Source: Falciphora oryzae (Eukaryota; Ascomycota; Sordariomycetes; Magnaporthales; Magnaporthaceae). From it: a stretch of 64,000 nucleotides of DNA. Position 1 is the stretch's first letter, and the number at the start of each line of letters is the position of its first letter. The notes under the pieces are model-generated. The model had not been told where the DNA came from, did no database searches, and saw only the letters and a list, made by a program, of their open reading frames with translations. The DNA lies in NCBI GenBank assembly GCA_000733355.1, contig JNVV01000001.1:1315218-1379217 (forward strand), given 5' to 3'. The translations under genes and the position numbers were made by a program. Positions 1 to 12,629 of the stretch are shown piece after piece.

Positions 1-2200
1 GGAACGCCTTGGCCACGCATTACTCATGGAGCTCCAACCCTGGCTTCCACGACTGACGGTCGGTGGTCAGGTTTGGGCGGTCTGCGACTGGGACCCTCCG
101 CAAGAATCTGAAACCAACTTCGACCTCTCGGGGTGGTTGCGCCACTCTGATTTCAGGGAGCAGGGACCCCACAGCTCCTCCTCCCCCCACAACCAACAGG
201 GGACTCACGGCGACGCCGAACGGTGGGTTTGCCCTTCTGGCTGGGAGCAAACACTGGGCCGACAGGCAGCTGCACTTGGAGATTGGCTGTGCCGCCGACC
301 ACCGCCCGAGAAGGGACACGAAGCCACTGAAAGCAAACGGAAAAGGCCACGGCCAAGACGCAGGCATCGGGTACCGTAACACCAGACCAGACTAGAACCA
401 GACCGCACGCTCGAGATACCCAAGCATCCAAGCACCCCAAGGCAGGCCATTGCCTGCCGCCGAGCTGCGGAGACAAAGTGTCATCGATTCAAGGCGGGAA
501 ACCTTACGAGGCAGGCCCGCCTCTTGGGCGACGCACACCGGGTCCCGGCGCGGGGGGGCATGTTGCCCTTGGGCCGGCCTGATTGGGCCAAACGGGCACA
601 ACAGAAACCATAAATGGCCTTTTTAGCGTCGTGCGGCCATGGATCCGCCAGCCTACCTCATCGCGCAGGCAGGCAGGCAGCCTGCCGTCAGCATGCAATG
701 CTGCCCACCCTTGATCGTGTGCTCACTCACCTTGGGAGATGCCGGGTCGTGTGGACAGCAGCACCAGCAGCAGCATGTCGGTCCCCTGACACCAAGGTGA
801 GGGTGGTGTACGATGCACACGACAGACACACGAGCACACTCGCCACCGTGACATCCAGTGCCCGTATTATTGGTAGGCTCGTCGAAGATGGTCGATGGCA
901 TGCACACAAAATAGTTGAATCTGTAGAGTCTATCTAGACTGTGTGCGTGGATCACGGCCGAGGCGTCGTGGACCGGCCGGACCCGTGCCGCCGCGCCTTC
1001 TACAGTAGAGACTTTTGGACTTTTGGCTAGCCCGTTGCTCAATGTCGACGGGATATGTCTCAACTTTACAGTTAGTGCACGTACCTACCTCCTGCCTACC
1101 TGGGCATGCAAGCCCGTCTCTGGTCATATCCAACCTCCGTCCAACTTCCGTCCCGGCTGGGTAATGCTGCAAATGTGCTAGTTGCAACCTGCCACGTATT
1201 GTAATGTGCGCGGTAATGTGAACAATACCACACATGTCATATTGGCGGCTCCAGCCAATTGCGTGAGCGTGACCCATCAACCACTCGCTATCTCGCGTTT
1301 CCAAGGGCTGGCCAGATGCTGGGGTAAGGGACGGGCGTTGATGCCACCAGACTCCGGCACCTCTAATCCAGGTGGGGCCTCGCGTATGGGTTGTGCTGTG
1401 GGAATCCGTGCGCTGCACACCCCTGCCCAGATCCACCACGCCGCCATCCTTCAATGAATCTGTCTCCCTGGCCGGGACCTGCCCCCTCCCCTCACCCTGG
1501 CTGACACCACCGCATCGATCCCGCCTGAGCAAGAAAAAAAGAAGAAAAAGAAAAAGGTAAGCCATGCGAAACCCACGTTGAGGGACGGCCAGGCCGGAGC
1601 TAAAGACGCCCACACCAAGGGGCGGGGGCAAAGAGCCAAATCCACCAATCTCAACTCTGGTACTTGGCAGACGGGTAGGCCCCTCTTTGCGCAGTGATTG
1701 CAGGAAATGTGAAGGAGCAGCACCCGCAGCACAGCACAGCGGAGAACAAACAGCAAACACGAGCGCTCGTGGTGTGCGTGTGCGCCGTCAATGCCTGGCG
1801 GGTGGTCCTGTTTGGTGCCTGCCCCTTGCACGAGCAACTGCGAGCAGAGAGCTGTGTTGTTTGCTGGTTCCATCAAGCACAGCACCTCGACTACCTAGGT
1901 ATCTAGAATTGCACCCCGTGCACTCCACCGCTTGCCACAACCACTGAAAGCACAACACCGCTCCGCGCACGTTGACCGACGCCCGCCCGCACCCGCTGCA
2001 CCAACTCCATTTTCTGCAGCACAACCAACCCCGGCAGAGCCTCCAATCGGCCTGGTGCCTCTCCCCTGGTACGTATCGTCTGTTCCTGGCCGCCCTTGTG
2101 GGATCGATCCTTCCTTTTCCTCCTTCATCCTCGGCCTCCCGCTTGGCACGCCAAGACCCGGCAGGCGGTAGTACCTCATCTACCTCACAGCGCCATCCGT

Positions 2201-2260
2201 CACCACCTACCACCTACCACCTACCACCACCACCACCATCGCACACACACCACCACACAC
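2201..2260. repeat. CCACCTA / CCA / CA simple repeat
   Basis: Three head-to-tail CCACCTA units run into a CCA trinucleotide run and then CA-rich sequence. It lies about 0.85 kb upstream of the kinase start and has no coding sense. Confidence 0.8.
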
Positions 2261-2670
2261 CCTGTCCCATGTGCACCGGCATCCATTGATGCCCCCCATT
2301 TGTCCCAGAAACCTCGACGCTGCGGGCCGGACGAGAAAGCTTTGCCTATCAGTCCCTGCCGTTCTGGTGGTCGTCGCCATTCTTTTCATATAGCAAGCAT
2401 TCCCGCCTACTCCTCTTCACCCCGACCGGAATCGCCCCTTCGAATCCCCATTGCCCGCCACCAATGCCACCTGCCCGCCCTCTGGTCCCGCCTCCCGTTC
2501 TCTAAAAAAAAAATAAAAAATTCCAAGCCGTGCTGTCCACGCCCTCGCCGCCACCATTCCCGCTAGCGACCGACCCATCTCGATTTCGGCTACCCGCGCG
2601 AGCTCGTCCCACGCGGAACAAGGAACCGGCAACACCTGAGAAATAACCAAGCGGAAAAATCATAACTCAC

Positions 2671-2689
2671 AAAAAAAAAAAAAAAAAAA
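2671..2689. repeat. A19 homopolymer
   Basis: Nineteen consecutive A residues lie in the kinase upstream region. Runs of similar length occur at 14458, 16011, 25443, 32218 and 49968. Confidence 0.95.
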
Positions 2690-3107
2690 GAGGACCGGGA
2701 AAAGCTCCTTGTTATATCGAAAATCACTTGTATCATTTCACAAGAGAGTTGTGGAAGGGGAAAGGCGAGCAAGACAAGAAAAAGAAAAGAGGGAAAAAAT
2801 TGGGAGGAAGGACGGAACCAACCGACCTCCTTCTCGTTTGTCTCGGTCTTCTTTGCGGCTCCTCTGCCTCCATATTAGACCCTCCTCGCCCGCCTATTGA
2901 TTCTCAGCCACGAAAACCGCGCGCCCAACACCGGACACGTTCCCGAGACAAGGAGGATGCGTTTTTGGTAGCAATATTACCAATCCTGACACCTCCCGAA
3001 TCGAAACCTCCAACCACCGCAGTCAAGCCCAAGCGGTCCCCGCATCGCTCTGGGCCACCCAAACGCCTCTCTGGACGTGACGTCGCGGACGCAGCGACGG
3101 AGCGGCC

Positions 3108-5300
3108 ATGGGCAACAGCCAGGGCAAACCCGTCGAGTTCGACGGCGAAGGCAAGCCGCACCCTCTCCCCACTCGGCTGGCCCGAATGTCGTGGCCCCGG
3201 GCCGGTGGCTAACATGAACATGCTTTGCAACCTGCAGTGAACCTTAATCACTTCCGCCTTCTGAGGGTTGTCGGCCGAGGCGCCTTCGGCAAGGTGCGCA
3301 TCGTCGAACGGAAAGACACGAACCTCTCGTTTGCCCTCAAGTATATCCGTAAAGATGAGGGTACGATGAATCCTCCTCCGCCCCATTCTCCTCTCTTGCA
3401 CATAAAGATCAGCCATCTAACTTTTCTTGGTTCGCCGCTTCCATGCAGTCGTCCGGTCCGAAAGCGTTCGAAACATTATCCGCGAGAGACGCATGTTGGA
3501 ACATGTCAACCACCCATTCATATGCAACTTGCGGTACAGCTTCCAAGATATCGAGTACATGTACGAACCTCACCGCCCTAACCCGACTTGTCCTTCGACT
3601 CCTCCTAGTGGTGGTGGTGGTGTAGTAGTGATGGTGGCAAAACCACACCGGCAGCAATTGGTCACGGCTAACGCGAGGCAATCTCACGCCATACAGGTAT
3701 CTCGTTGTGGACTTGATGAGCGGAGGCGACCTAAGGTTCCACATCTCCCGCAAGACCTTTACTGAGGAGGCTGTGAGGTTTTGGATTGCGGAACTAGGGT
3801 GTGCCTTGAGGTATGTCCACCGCCAGGGCATCATACATCGCGATGTGAAGCCCGATAATGTGCTGTTGGACGCCGATGGCCACGTCCATCTGACGGATTT
3901 TGTGAGTTTGCCAACATACCAACATATCCCTGTCGTCCCCGGCCGAGGTCTCGTTTGGTGGCTAACTTGGATGGTCACTCTCTTTAGAACGTGGCGTCGG
4001 ACATAATTCCCGGCAAGGTCCTGACAAGCAAGTCAGGAACGCTGGCCTACCTTGCTCCCGAGGTGTACGCCGGTCGAGGCTACGATGTCAAGGCCGACTG
4101 GTGGTCTCTAGGCGTGCTGTTCTACGAGTGCATCTACAACAAGGTACGTCTTCCAAGTTAGCGTACGGCCGGGATGTCATGGAAAATTACTGACGCCAGT
4201 ATCAGAGGCCATTCGAGGGAAACTCGGAGTCGAGCCTCAGCCAGAACATCCAGGCCGCCAACCCGAAATACCCAATCACATCACCGCCCGTCTCCCTGTC
4301 CTGTCTGTATGGCATTAAGGATGCCCTCCAGCCCGTGCCGGAAAAGCGGATGGGTGCAACCTGGGAGAGCTTCACGCAGCATGAATTCTTCTCGTGCATC
4401 GACTTCGAAGCCCTGGAGCGGAAGCAGATCGAGCCCATCTTCATACCTTCGTCCGAGAAGACCAACTTCGATGCGACGTATGATCTGGAAGAGCTACTGC
4501 TAGAGGAGGCGCCACTGGAGGCTCGGGCCCGCAGGCAAAAACCCCGTGGGAGGCTAAAGGACGACGCCACGGAGAAGGAGATTCGCGAGGATGAGCTTTA
4601 TCGGATGATCGAGAGGGACTTCCAGCCTTTTGACTACACGCTTGCTGCATACAAGAAGTACGCACCTCTCGAGCCCCGCTGCGAACACGACTTCATGGGC
4701 GTAGAGCTAACAGACGTTGGAATCAACAGGATCACGGAAGGTGGTGAGGGACAACCGGGAGCTCATCATGGTGCGGTCCCGGGCATGGCAACCAACGGCC
4801 CGCCCCAGGCACTCACCACAGACGAAGCAACCCAGATGGTCAACGACCCCAACATCAACCGGCAAGCGTCATCGTCCTCTCAGAAGTCGCACCGGACCGC
4901 TGGTAGCGGCGGCGGCAGCGGCGGCACGTCATCAAGGACACGTAAGCAGCCTCCAGGCCGTCTACCGCCGCTCCCACCTTATCCGTCGGCGTACACAAAC
5001 GCGCAGAGCAACGGCGCGGGGCTCAACCGGACGGGCCGCTCAGGGAGTGCTATGGTGGGGAGCCCCACAGGCGGCGTCCAGGTGACTCTGGATGGGGCAG
5101 GCTCTTGGTCCGACCTCGCACGCCAGGACGCGACCCTGCCTGCCGACGCTGCGGGCGCGAACAACGACGATGGCAACGGCGGTGGTGGTTCGGGTGGCGT
5201 CTTCGGTTTCCTAAGCCGCAAGAAGGGCCGAAGCAACAGCCCCAAACCCAAAGAGAGGGGTGTGCTGGGCAAGGAGGGTGCCAGGCAGGTCATTGGTTAA
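3108..5300 (+). CDS. STK32/YANK-type AGC serine/threonine protein kinase
   Basis: Predicted soluble Ser/Thr kinase of the STK32 (YANK) branch of AGC kinases, 577 aa. Exons: 3108-3150, 3238-3360, 3449-3560, 3697-3901, 3988-4143, 4206-5300; lengths sum to 1734 nt. The N-terminus MGNSQGK looks N-myristoylatable (Gly2), as in this family. Visible kinase signatures are the glycine loop GRGAFG (27-32), the catalytic lysine in FALK (Lys49), HRDVKPDN (140-147), and an APE-type motif in YLAPEV. The magnesium motif is DFN (160-162) rather than DFG, a known STK32 feature. The tail after about residue 350 is Ser/Gly-rich and low complexity, ending in a basic RKKGRS stretch. Intron 1 (3151-3237) begins GC rather than GT; this placement restores the continuous reading FDGE-VNLNHF. 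It is convergent with the AP-1 gene. Substrate unknown. Confidence 0.93.
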
Positions 5301-6804
5301 TTCCATGGGGCCATTGTCGCCCCCTCCCTGAGATCTCTCTGCTACGTGCATCGAGGTGGCGTCTTACCAACCCATGCTTCGGTGACTTAGGAAGCCCTTG
5401 CAGTAGATCCTCTGGGCTTGCCCATGAACTTTGAGGAGCGCACTCCAACAGCCTAGCTTGGGGTCGTGAACTCATCCCACCCAACAAACGGCTTTGAGCC
5501 AGCCACACGGCCCGGCCCCGCACTGTCTCCTGTGATGAGAGCATCGTGCGGAGATGGGCTGGTTGGTGGATAGGCCATGCATGCGCTCCAAAGCTTGGCT
5601 ACGCCCTGTTGGGCGGCTCCTTCGGATGCCGATGCTATCCAACCCGCACCCCACTCATCTACTCATCCGCGGCATCACTTCCGGCGACCTGGGACAGCGT
5701 ACTTTGGCACACCATGTGCCAAGCTCGCTGCTTACTCTGGGGTTCAGCAGCCTCGTTGTGCGTCCGCTAGCCGTGGAGTCCTGCCAATGTCAACCATGAC
5801 AGCCGGGCGCCCAGTCACCGATATATCTGCTTGGCTAACCGGCTGTCTGAGGCGAATACAAATTTTCGTATTCCCTTCCCTGCCTCGGGTTGGCGAGTTG
5901 GCTTACTCTTGTCGTCGCATTTTCCTTCTTTTTCTTGGCACGTACGAGCTTGGGATGGACGCATTTTGTTTACTTTTCTTACCTGCATTTATTTGTATCT
6001 ATTTTGCAACTTCAGTAGACTGGACTCGACCTTCTCGCGTGAGATGTCGCATCGGGCTGGCGGGGCGTATTTACATATACCTAGCAGTCCTTCTTGGGAC
6101 TTTTTCTTCCCGCCTTGTTTCTCGGCTGCCAGAGCCATGCCAAATTTTAAGATACCACTAACTTCAACCTCTTACATCAATCAAGGCGTTTGACGAGGGC
6201 AAAGCATTCTTGAGTGGAGATGAGGCTTCCCACAAGGGTCCGCGCACAAAAGAGCGTTCTTGCACCAACTAGGTAGGTATCTGAGCGTGCTAAACGTAAA
6301 TTTGCTTCCAAACTGACACATCCTGGCGCACGTGAAGGATCCTAACTAGAATGAACAGAAAGGGCAAATATCAGTTGAGATTTAGGGAATCCCGCTTTCT
6401 CCCCACAGATCAAGGAAAATGATCAAACAAATAAACTCCAGCGTTCCGAAAACAACTCTGAGGGTACCGAGGGGACCAAAATCGTACTGGCTCGAGTATC
6501 CTCATCCGGGTCTGGGGACGTTCCGTGGGCCTCTTACATTTTCTGGAAATGGGCCATAAATCCATCCGTCCTCCCCCCAAAACAAAACGCCGCTGACCGC
6601 AGAGGCGAGGGATCTTGGCCCTGCCTTTCAAGTCGCCCTTTGTGTTTCCGCAATCGGGGCCAAGTCTGCCAGATTCCCGCCAAGAATTCCCAGCCGATAT
6701 CAGTCAAAGGAAAAGAAAAACAATGAACCGTACGACGCCGGGTACCATTTGGAGTCTCGAGTGGTGTAGAGGGTGGGGACTGCGCCAGTTCTCACGACGG
6801 CTCG
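5301..6804. other. convergent intergenic region (kinase / AP-1 3' ends)
   Basis: No coding segment recognised. T-rich stretches after 5840 are consistent with 3' untranslated sequence. An AGGTAGGTAT motif occurs near 6270. Confidence 0.5.
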
Positions 6805-8863
6805 CTAGCTTGACTTGGTCGAGGTTGGTAATATTTCGACCGGCTTTGATGACAGTCCGCTGAGGTCGCATCCGGGAGCTTCACCGTCCTTCTTGCCGAG
6901 GTACTTCGTCATGACATGCTTGAAATCCTGCTGGTCGACAACGGCGCCGTGGCCTGAGCACTTTGCCTTCTTCTGCAGCTCCGAACAGAGTCCGTCGAGG
7001 TCAAAGTCTCCATTCTGCACCTTGGGGCAGTTTTGCAGTTGTTCCCTAAAAGCGAGGATTCGTGTGTCAGCAAGTCTGTGGTTGGGCCGTCAGCAGTCAG
7101 GGGTTCTGGAAACATACCAGATCTTGTTGCATGTCAGCAGTTCGCCCTTGGCCTCGGTGGGGTCATCGGCCTCCTTGGCAGCGTCGATCTCCGCAAGCAG
7201 ATCTTTCTTGGGAGCCACAGGGCTCAGGGGCACGTTGAAGGGTGTTGTGAAATCCACGTCCCAGGCATCGTTGAAGAAGGTATCACCAAGGGTGCCGTTG
7301 GTGCCGAGGATGTGCTCCTGAGGCTCTCTGTAACCACCAAAAAGTTGTGGGTCAAACTGGAAGTTGTTTGCCTGGGCGAGCCAATCGATGTCGTTCATGC
7401 TAATCGAGGAAAATTGGCCGAAATCTGTAGGAGCGGTCTCAGCAACGTGGTCCATATCAAGACACCATGTTTTAGACCTGGTGGCGCGGGCAGGATATGA
7501 TTTCACGACAGGGTGTTAGTTTACCTTGATTGCTGTTGGTGGCGGTAACGGTCTCCTCGCCAATGGTTGTCAGTGTGTCGACGGGCTTGAAGCCCATGGG
7601 CGACTGCGTATATGGCTCAGGGGAAGTCCCGCACGACGAGTTCGGGCCCTGGTGAGAGGTTGACGACGCCGACGGCGAACTCGAAGAAGCACCGCCCCCG
7701 ACGCCGAAATTCGAGTCCATGCTGCCTCTGGATACATTGGCCACATTTGTGTTGGTCAGAGGAGGGCTGAAAATCCCAGAGAATTTGGCGAGATCCTCCT
7801 TCGTCTGGGTGTCGAGGCCGGTTGACGAGTTCGCCGGCGCATTGTCCCTGTAGCCATCGCTGGGGCTGCCTTGGTTGCTGGGGGTGTTGATGAGCGACGG
7901 GGTTTGGGACAAGGATGGCGAGCGCCCGGTGGCGACTCCCGCGTTGTTCCCGGCAGGCGGCCCGGGAAGGGACCCGAATCTAGGGAACTCGAACTGGAAG
8001 TTGACATCATTGATATTGTGAACCATAGGATTGCCAAAGGTGGTAGACCTCGAGGCGCCAGCAGGCTGTGGGCGGGCACTGCCCACCAGACTGAGGCGCT
8101 TCTTGTACTGCTGGAGTTCGAGGTTTAGCCGGTCGACCTCAGCGCGAAGATTGCTGTTCTCGGTAGACGTAGTCTTGGAAAGCGCCTCCAGCTCTTCCAC
8201 CTTCTGTTCGAGATCCTTGACGTGCTTTTCCTTTCTCTCCCTGAAGGCACGTTGAGCGGCCCTGTTTTGGGCCTTGCGTTTCTGTAACGAAATGTGACGG
8301 TTAGTAAATAACCAGGTTTGCGAGGAAAGGGATGGGCCGTTGGTCGAGGCTGCTAGGTTATTTTGGTTCTCGTCACTTACCGAAGTCGGCTCTGAAGTAA
8401 GCGGCTTGCGGCCTGGCTTCTTTGGCACCTTCTCGGTGCTCTCACGCCTCTTTGCCCCGTTCTCTTGGTTGTCGTCCTCGTCGTCCGGGTGGCTCCTCTT
8501 TTCAGGAGAATCAGTTACTTCCGACGCACCAGTAGTCGACTCGGGCGCTGTGCCGGCAGCGGGCAGGTCTCCGATCATCTTGAGGCTGTCTGCAGCGTTG
8601 TCATAGAGGGAATCATCAAAACTGGTGTCGCCGGCGTCGAATGAGTAGTCGTAGTCGATGAAGGGGCTCTCGTTTATCGAGAGCGCATCGCCTGCGCCGA
8701 CCGGGGACCTTGTGAATGACGAAGGAGAGAAGGACTGGACATTGCCGCCATTGGCAGTGGTGGGCGAATTGCTCGCCCGATTCGAGTTGAGGGCGGCGAA
8801 CAGCAGGCTCTGCTGCTGCGGGGTCAAGATGAAGTCGTGGCGCGCGTTGCCGGTTGATGTCAT
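6805..8863 (-). CDS. AP-1-like bZIP transcription factor (Yap1/Pap1 family)
   Basis: Predicted oxidative-stress regulator of the Yap1/Pap1 family (MoAP1/NapA type), 595 aa. Exons on the minus strand: 8863-8381, 8281-7525, 7424-7118, 7045-6805 (1788 nt). The basic region carries the fungal AP-1 signature NRAAQRAFR (167-175) and is followed by a leucine zipper. A single-Cys n-CRD (SSCGTSPEP) lies near residue 378. The c-CRD has Cys 512, 522, 536 and 545 plus a further Cys in PGCDL. In the family these cysteines form redox-sensitive disulfides that mask a Crm1 export signal. The start is the first ATG in frame (MTSTGNARH), matching known AP-1 N-termini. The frame stays open a further 186 codons upstream but contains no ATG. 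Intron 1 (99 nt) is stop-free and in frame. Divergent from the BSD-domain gene. Confidence 0.95.
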
Positions 8864-11038
8864 TTTGACGAGGATGGACAGGGCGGGCGCCTGATTGCGC
8901 GAACAAAGAAAAGAGAATGAACCCAAGCAGCGCAACGGGAGCGAGCAGTGCAAGCTGGTGTGGAAGAAGTAGTAGGTTGAGGAGAGGTATGCGCACAGGA
9001 ACCTCCACTCCTCAGCAGCACCCCCCAACTTGGACCGATCGGGTGTGTCTGGCCCTTCACTCCTGGTCTTTTGGCGCGCCCGGAGTGGAATGGTTATGTG
9101 GCAACGACGGAATTGACGGCCTTGATTGACTTTGAAACGCCCAAACAACCCTGCCTGGGTGCGTAGGTAAAAGGTATGGCGGCGGCAGGGAGACGGTCGT
9201 TTGCTCGAGGCAGCTTGGCAGGCGCGCGGTGGGAGTGCCTCGATTGCGTAGCTGGTGGAGTTGACGGGTTTGGAGGGGAATGGGGAGAAAGTTGCGGCCT
9301 CAGACAGGAATGCGCCTCTGTTCCTCTGGCCGGGGTGACAGGTCCGCTCACCTGACGAGGCAGGGGTCGGACGCGGGCAGGGGGGTGAGCAGGTTTGTTC
9401 GTTAGGCGTCAAAAAGGCCACGCTAGCAACGCATGCGACTGCAGCAATTCAAAACGGTTGTGCAAGCAAGCGGGCAAACGTCTCGACAGAACGGGGGGCG
9501 AAGTTTTGGTGCCTACCTAGGTAGCAGTGCTGGTGTCTTCTGAAGGGCGCTCGAGGCGAAGCTCTGGGAAAGGGGAGGGGCGGGCGAAGAATCCTTGATT
9601 TCCAATTTGTCAGCGACATGGAAAGATCTAGGGAGGCACGGAGGGTGGCGGCCTGCTGGGGGCGCGCCTGGCAATCGGATTCCAAGATGGATGAGTCCTC
9701 CAGCGGACCAGGCAGGCCTGGCCGCTTACCCGTTCCCCGTTTTCTCCCTTTTTACTGCCGGCTACGGTGCACAGTCAGCACCAAGTGCGAGATCAACCAC
9801 AGATTATAGTCACCGCCGCACCCGGGTGGGCGCAATGCATTATCCTTGTCGTCCGTGCCGATCCTCTTTGTCGCCCCATCCGCAAGAGGGCTGACGGCCG
9901 AGCAATATGTCCGAGGAGATCGAAGGGTCTTTTTTCATGGGCTTGTTCTTCTCCAGGTTTCAGGGGCCCTGGAACCCTTATTACGTGGGTGCGGTGATGC
10001 CATCATACTTGGTCTTGTTGACGAGGGAGGCACATACTTCGATGGACCCCCAAGTAATACAAATACCGAGGGTGGGCAGGTGGTGCCCCCACACGGATGG
10101 CCCGTCAGGCATGATCAATGATGACCAGACGCTCGTATCCATAGTTTCCTGTTTGGGTCACGGTATGTCGCGGAACCGGCTTTCGGTTGGTAGCCATCAT
10201 GGCACGGCTCTGGTGCTGGTAACTGTCACGCTGTGTGTCCCGTAGTTGGAAGTCGAGCCAAGACCGAGAGCCGACCTAGTTGCATAATTGCAACCTAGTA
10301 TTACGCCGGACAGACCGCTACGGCATTGGACTCCGTGCTCCGGACGTCGGCCGTGCGGAGACGGTCCGCTTTGAGGGATACAAAGCCTCGGACTGGGACT
10401 GGGAGCCTTGATGCCACCTCCCAGGTGGCCCGCAGCGAAGAGGACACAGAGAGGAAGGAAGACATTATACGTAAAGAGGCCAGCGAAGCGAGTGCTCGAT
10501 GATAAGCACGGCAGATCGTACCTAGTATCTCCCTCTTTTCCAGGCAAATGCCAGTCGGGCGCCAGGGACAGCTTTGGCAATTATCAACTCAATAGGTAAT
10601 CTCTTGGGAGGTCTCGATGATGCAAAGCCCGCACGGGGCAGCTTGCCCCGCATTTCACACACCACGCCCGCGGCGTTTGTTCGAGGGCCACGCCACTGGG
10701 TGACATGACCTCAACACGCAGCGGCTCCCATGTGTCGCCGCCCATCTAACGGCCAACGCCAACATCAATCTCCCTGCAGCCAATCGGCCAGGCTCACCGA
10801 ACCGCATTCACCGACTTGGGTGGCAGGCGTCTACCGGCCCAAAACACCCGCGCTGGCCATCACAACAGCCGTGACCTGGAGCTTTCGAGCCGCCCGCTCG
10901 TTGCCGCGACCCCGCCGACGGCTGCAACCGTCCGAGCGCTGAATCGGTTCTCGTCCCGCCACTTGGACCACCGCAACTCCTACACCACAACCGCCCAACG
11001 CCCCGAATCACCAGCCCTTCGTTCATCAACCCGGCATC
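8864..11038. other. divergent promoter region, AP-1 / BSD protein
   Basis: No gene recognised. The part next to 8863 is probably AP-1 5' leader. A palindromic CTACCTAGGTAG motif lies near 9514. The region is long enough for two independent promoters. Confidence 0.5.
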
Positions 11039-12629
11039 ATGGATCTGGCCTACGATCAAATTCTCGAGAAGTCTGTCTCCAAGGAAAACGAGACCACTCC
11101 CCGGGCCTCGGGCGAGAAGAAGGCCGAGAATGAGGAGCCCACCCTGAGCGCAGAGGTCCAGGATGCCTACCGCGCGTTCTCATCGAGCCCCTGGGGCGCC
11201 CGGATCGGTGGCTTCATCGGCACCGTCGCGAAGCAGGTATAATACCCGTCATTCTGCCGCGTCCTCTTCCAACTGAACCTTGGTCTGCTTTCCCCGGTCT
11301 CAGGGGGTGGTCCGCGCTTTGCATTTTACTCACCGCCGGGCACCGGTTTGGCAGGGCGGGAACGTCTATCGTGAGGCCCAACACGTGGGCCAGGACGCCA
11401 CCACGGGCTTCTCGAGCCTCCGCGACACCATCATCAGCCGAACCCGGGGGCTCTCCCTGGTCGGGGGCGCCGAAGCACCGGCTGCCGAGGGCTCTTCGTC
11501 TGCCGCCGCTGGCTCCAAGGGCACCGACACGACCACCGAAGCCGGCACAAGGGAGCTGACGACCGACGAAGCCCTCAAGGAGTCAGAGAATGTGCTGTCG
11601 AGGCTCAAAGTCGCCGCCGCCCAGCGGCTGAAGGACATACAAAAGGCCGAGGATGCCGCCGACGAGGCCCTCCTCAAGTTCGGTACCAACATCCGCGACT
11701 TCCTCCGCGAATCCATCAGCATCGCTGGCCCAAGCGGTGATGCGGCCAGCGGAAGCGCGCGAGGCGGGCCCTCGGCGGATGGCGTCCTGTTTGAGAGCAA
11801 GGACGCGCAGGGCAAGCGCGTGATCCACACGTCTCGCTTCGACGCCCAGCTGCATGTCATCCACACCAACCCTGAGAGCTTCTCCAAGGACCCGGCCAGC
11901 GAGGAATACGCCGCCTGGTCCGCCTCCTTCGACATCGACAAGAAGACGGCCGACATCACAACAGACCTGACCAAGTATCCAGAGCTGAGGACCACGATGG
12001 AGGGGTTGGTGCCCGACCAGATTCCCTACCCGGATTTCTGGAAGCGCTACTACTTCCTTAGGCATAGCATTGAGACGGCCGAGGCAAGGCGCAGGGACCT
12101 GCTAAAGGGTAGGTTGGCCGGCATATACCCATGAACCGCACAAGCGTTGAACTATCTTGCTACTGCACTTGAAGCTAACGGCCTGGGGTGTATCACAGCT
12201 GCATCTGCCGAGGAGGAGGTTGGCTGGGATGAGGACTCTGAGGATGATGACGATGAGGAGGAGGATTCTAGTGAAGACGACTCTGATGACGAGACCACCA
12301 CTTCGGCCGGACCGTCCAAGCCAGCAACAGAGACCAAGGCAGTAGCCCAGGGGCCGGCAGTGCCCGCAGCGGCGACCCAGGAGCGGCCCGGATCGACCGA
12401 CTCCTCGACGACCATCCAATCGCCGCCGCAGCCGACAAAGCCCGCCGTGCGATCTTCCCTCAAGGCCCCTGCCGAACACCGCAAGTCTAATGAGCTTGAC
12501 GTCAAGTCGCAGGCTGACAGCGAGGCCAGCTATGATGTCGTGGGCGCGGCTTCGGGCGTACCTAGCCAGGCGCCCAACAGCCCCAAGGACAAGAAGGGTG
12601 ACGATAGTGACGAGGAGGACTGGGAGTGA
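11039..12629 (+). CDS. BSD-domain protein (Dos2-like)
   Basis: Predicted 460-aa protein. Exons 11039-11236, 11355-12108, 12199-12629 (1383 nt). The recognisable domain is a BSD domain at about residues 265-304, with the conserved aromatic cluster around YPDFWKRYYFLR. BSD domains occur in TFIIH p62, synapse-associated and Dos2-like proteins. The overall plan (helical N-terminus with a SSPWGARIGGFIG segment, central BSD, acidic C-terminus) resembles yeast Dos2 and SYAP1. After residue 318 the protein is highly acidic (EDSEDDDDEEEDSSEDD-like), then Pro/Ser/Thr-rich, ending in DDSDEEDWE. Biochemical role is unclear in the family. Convergent with TSR2. Confidence 0.88.

Larger units (their letters stand above)
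1..3107. other. gene-free region upstream of the kinase gene
   Basis: No coding segment with family similarity or sustained GC3 bias was recognised on either strand. Open frames here (for example 930-1760 on the minus strand) are low-complexity and lack plausible splice context. The last 1 kb is C/T-rich and then A-rich, as expected for a fungal promoter and 5' leader of the kinase that starts at 3108. A gene entering from the left edge cannot be excluded. Confidence 0.5.

Noticed and set aside
733..776. Possible signal-peptide exon (MLLLVLLSTRPGISQ) ending at a GTGAGT donor on the minus strand
   Set aside because: No convincing downstream exon was found within the remaining 730 bases; the CTG repeat explains the leucines.
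930..1760. 276-codon minus-strand open frame
   Set aside because: No domain, Arg/Gly-rich composition typical of chance ORFs in GC-rich DNA, no splice context.
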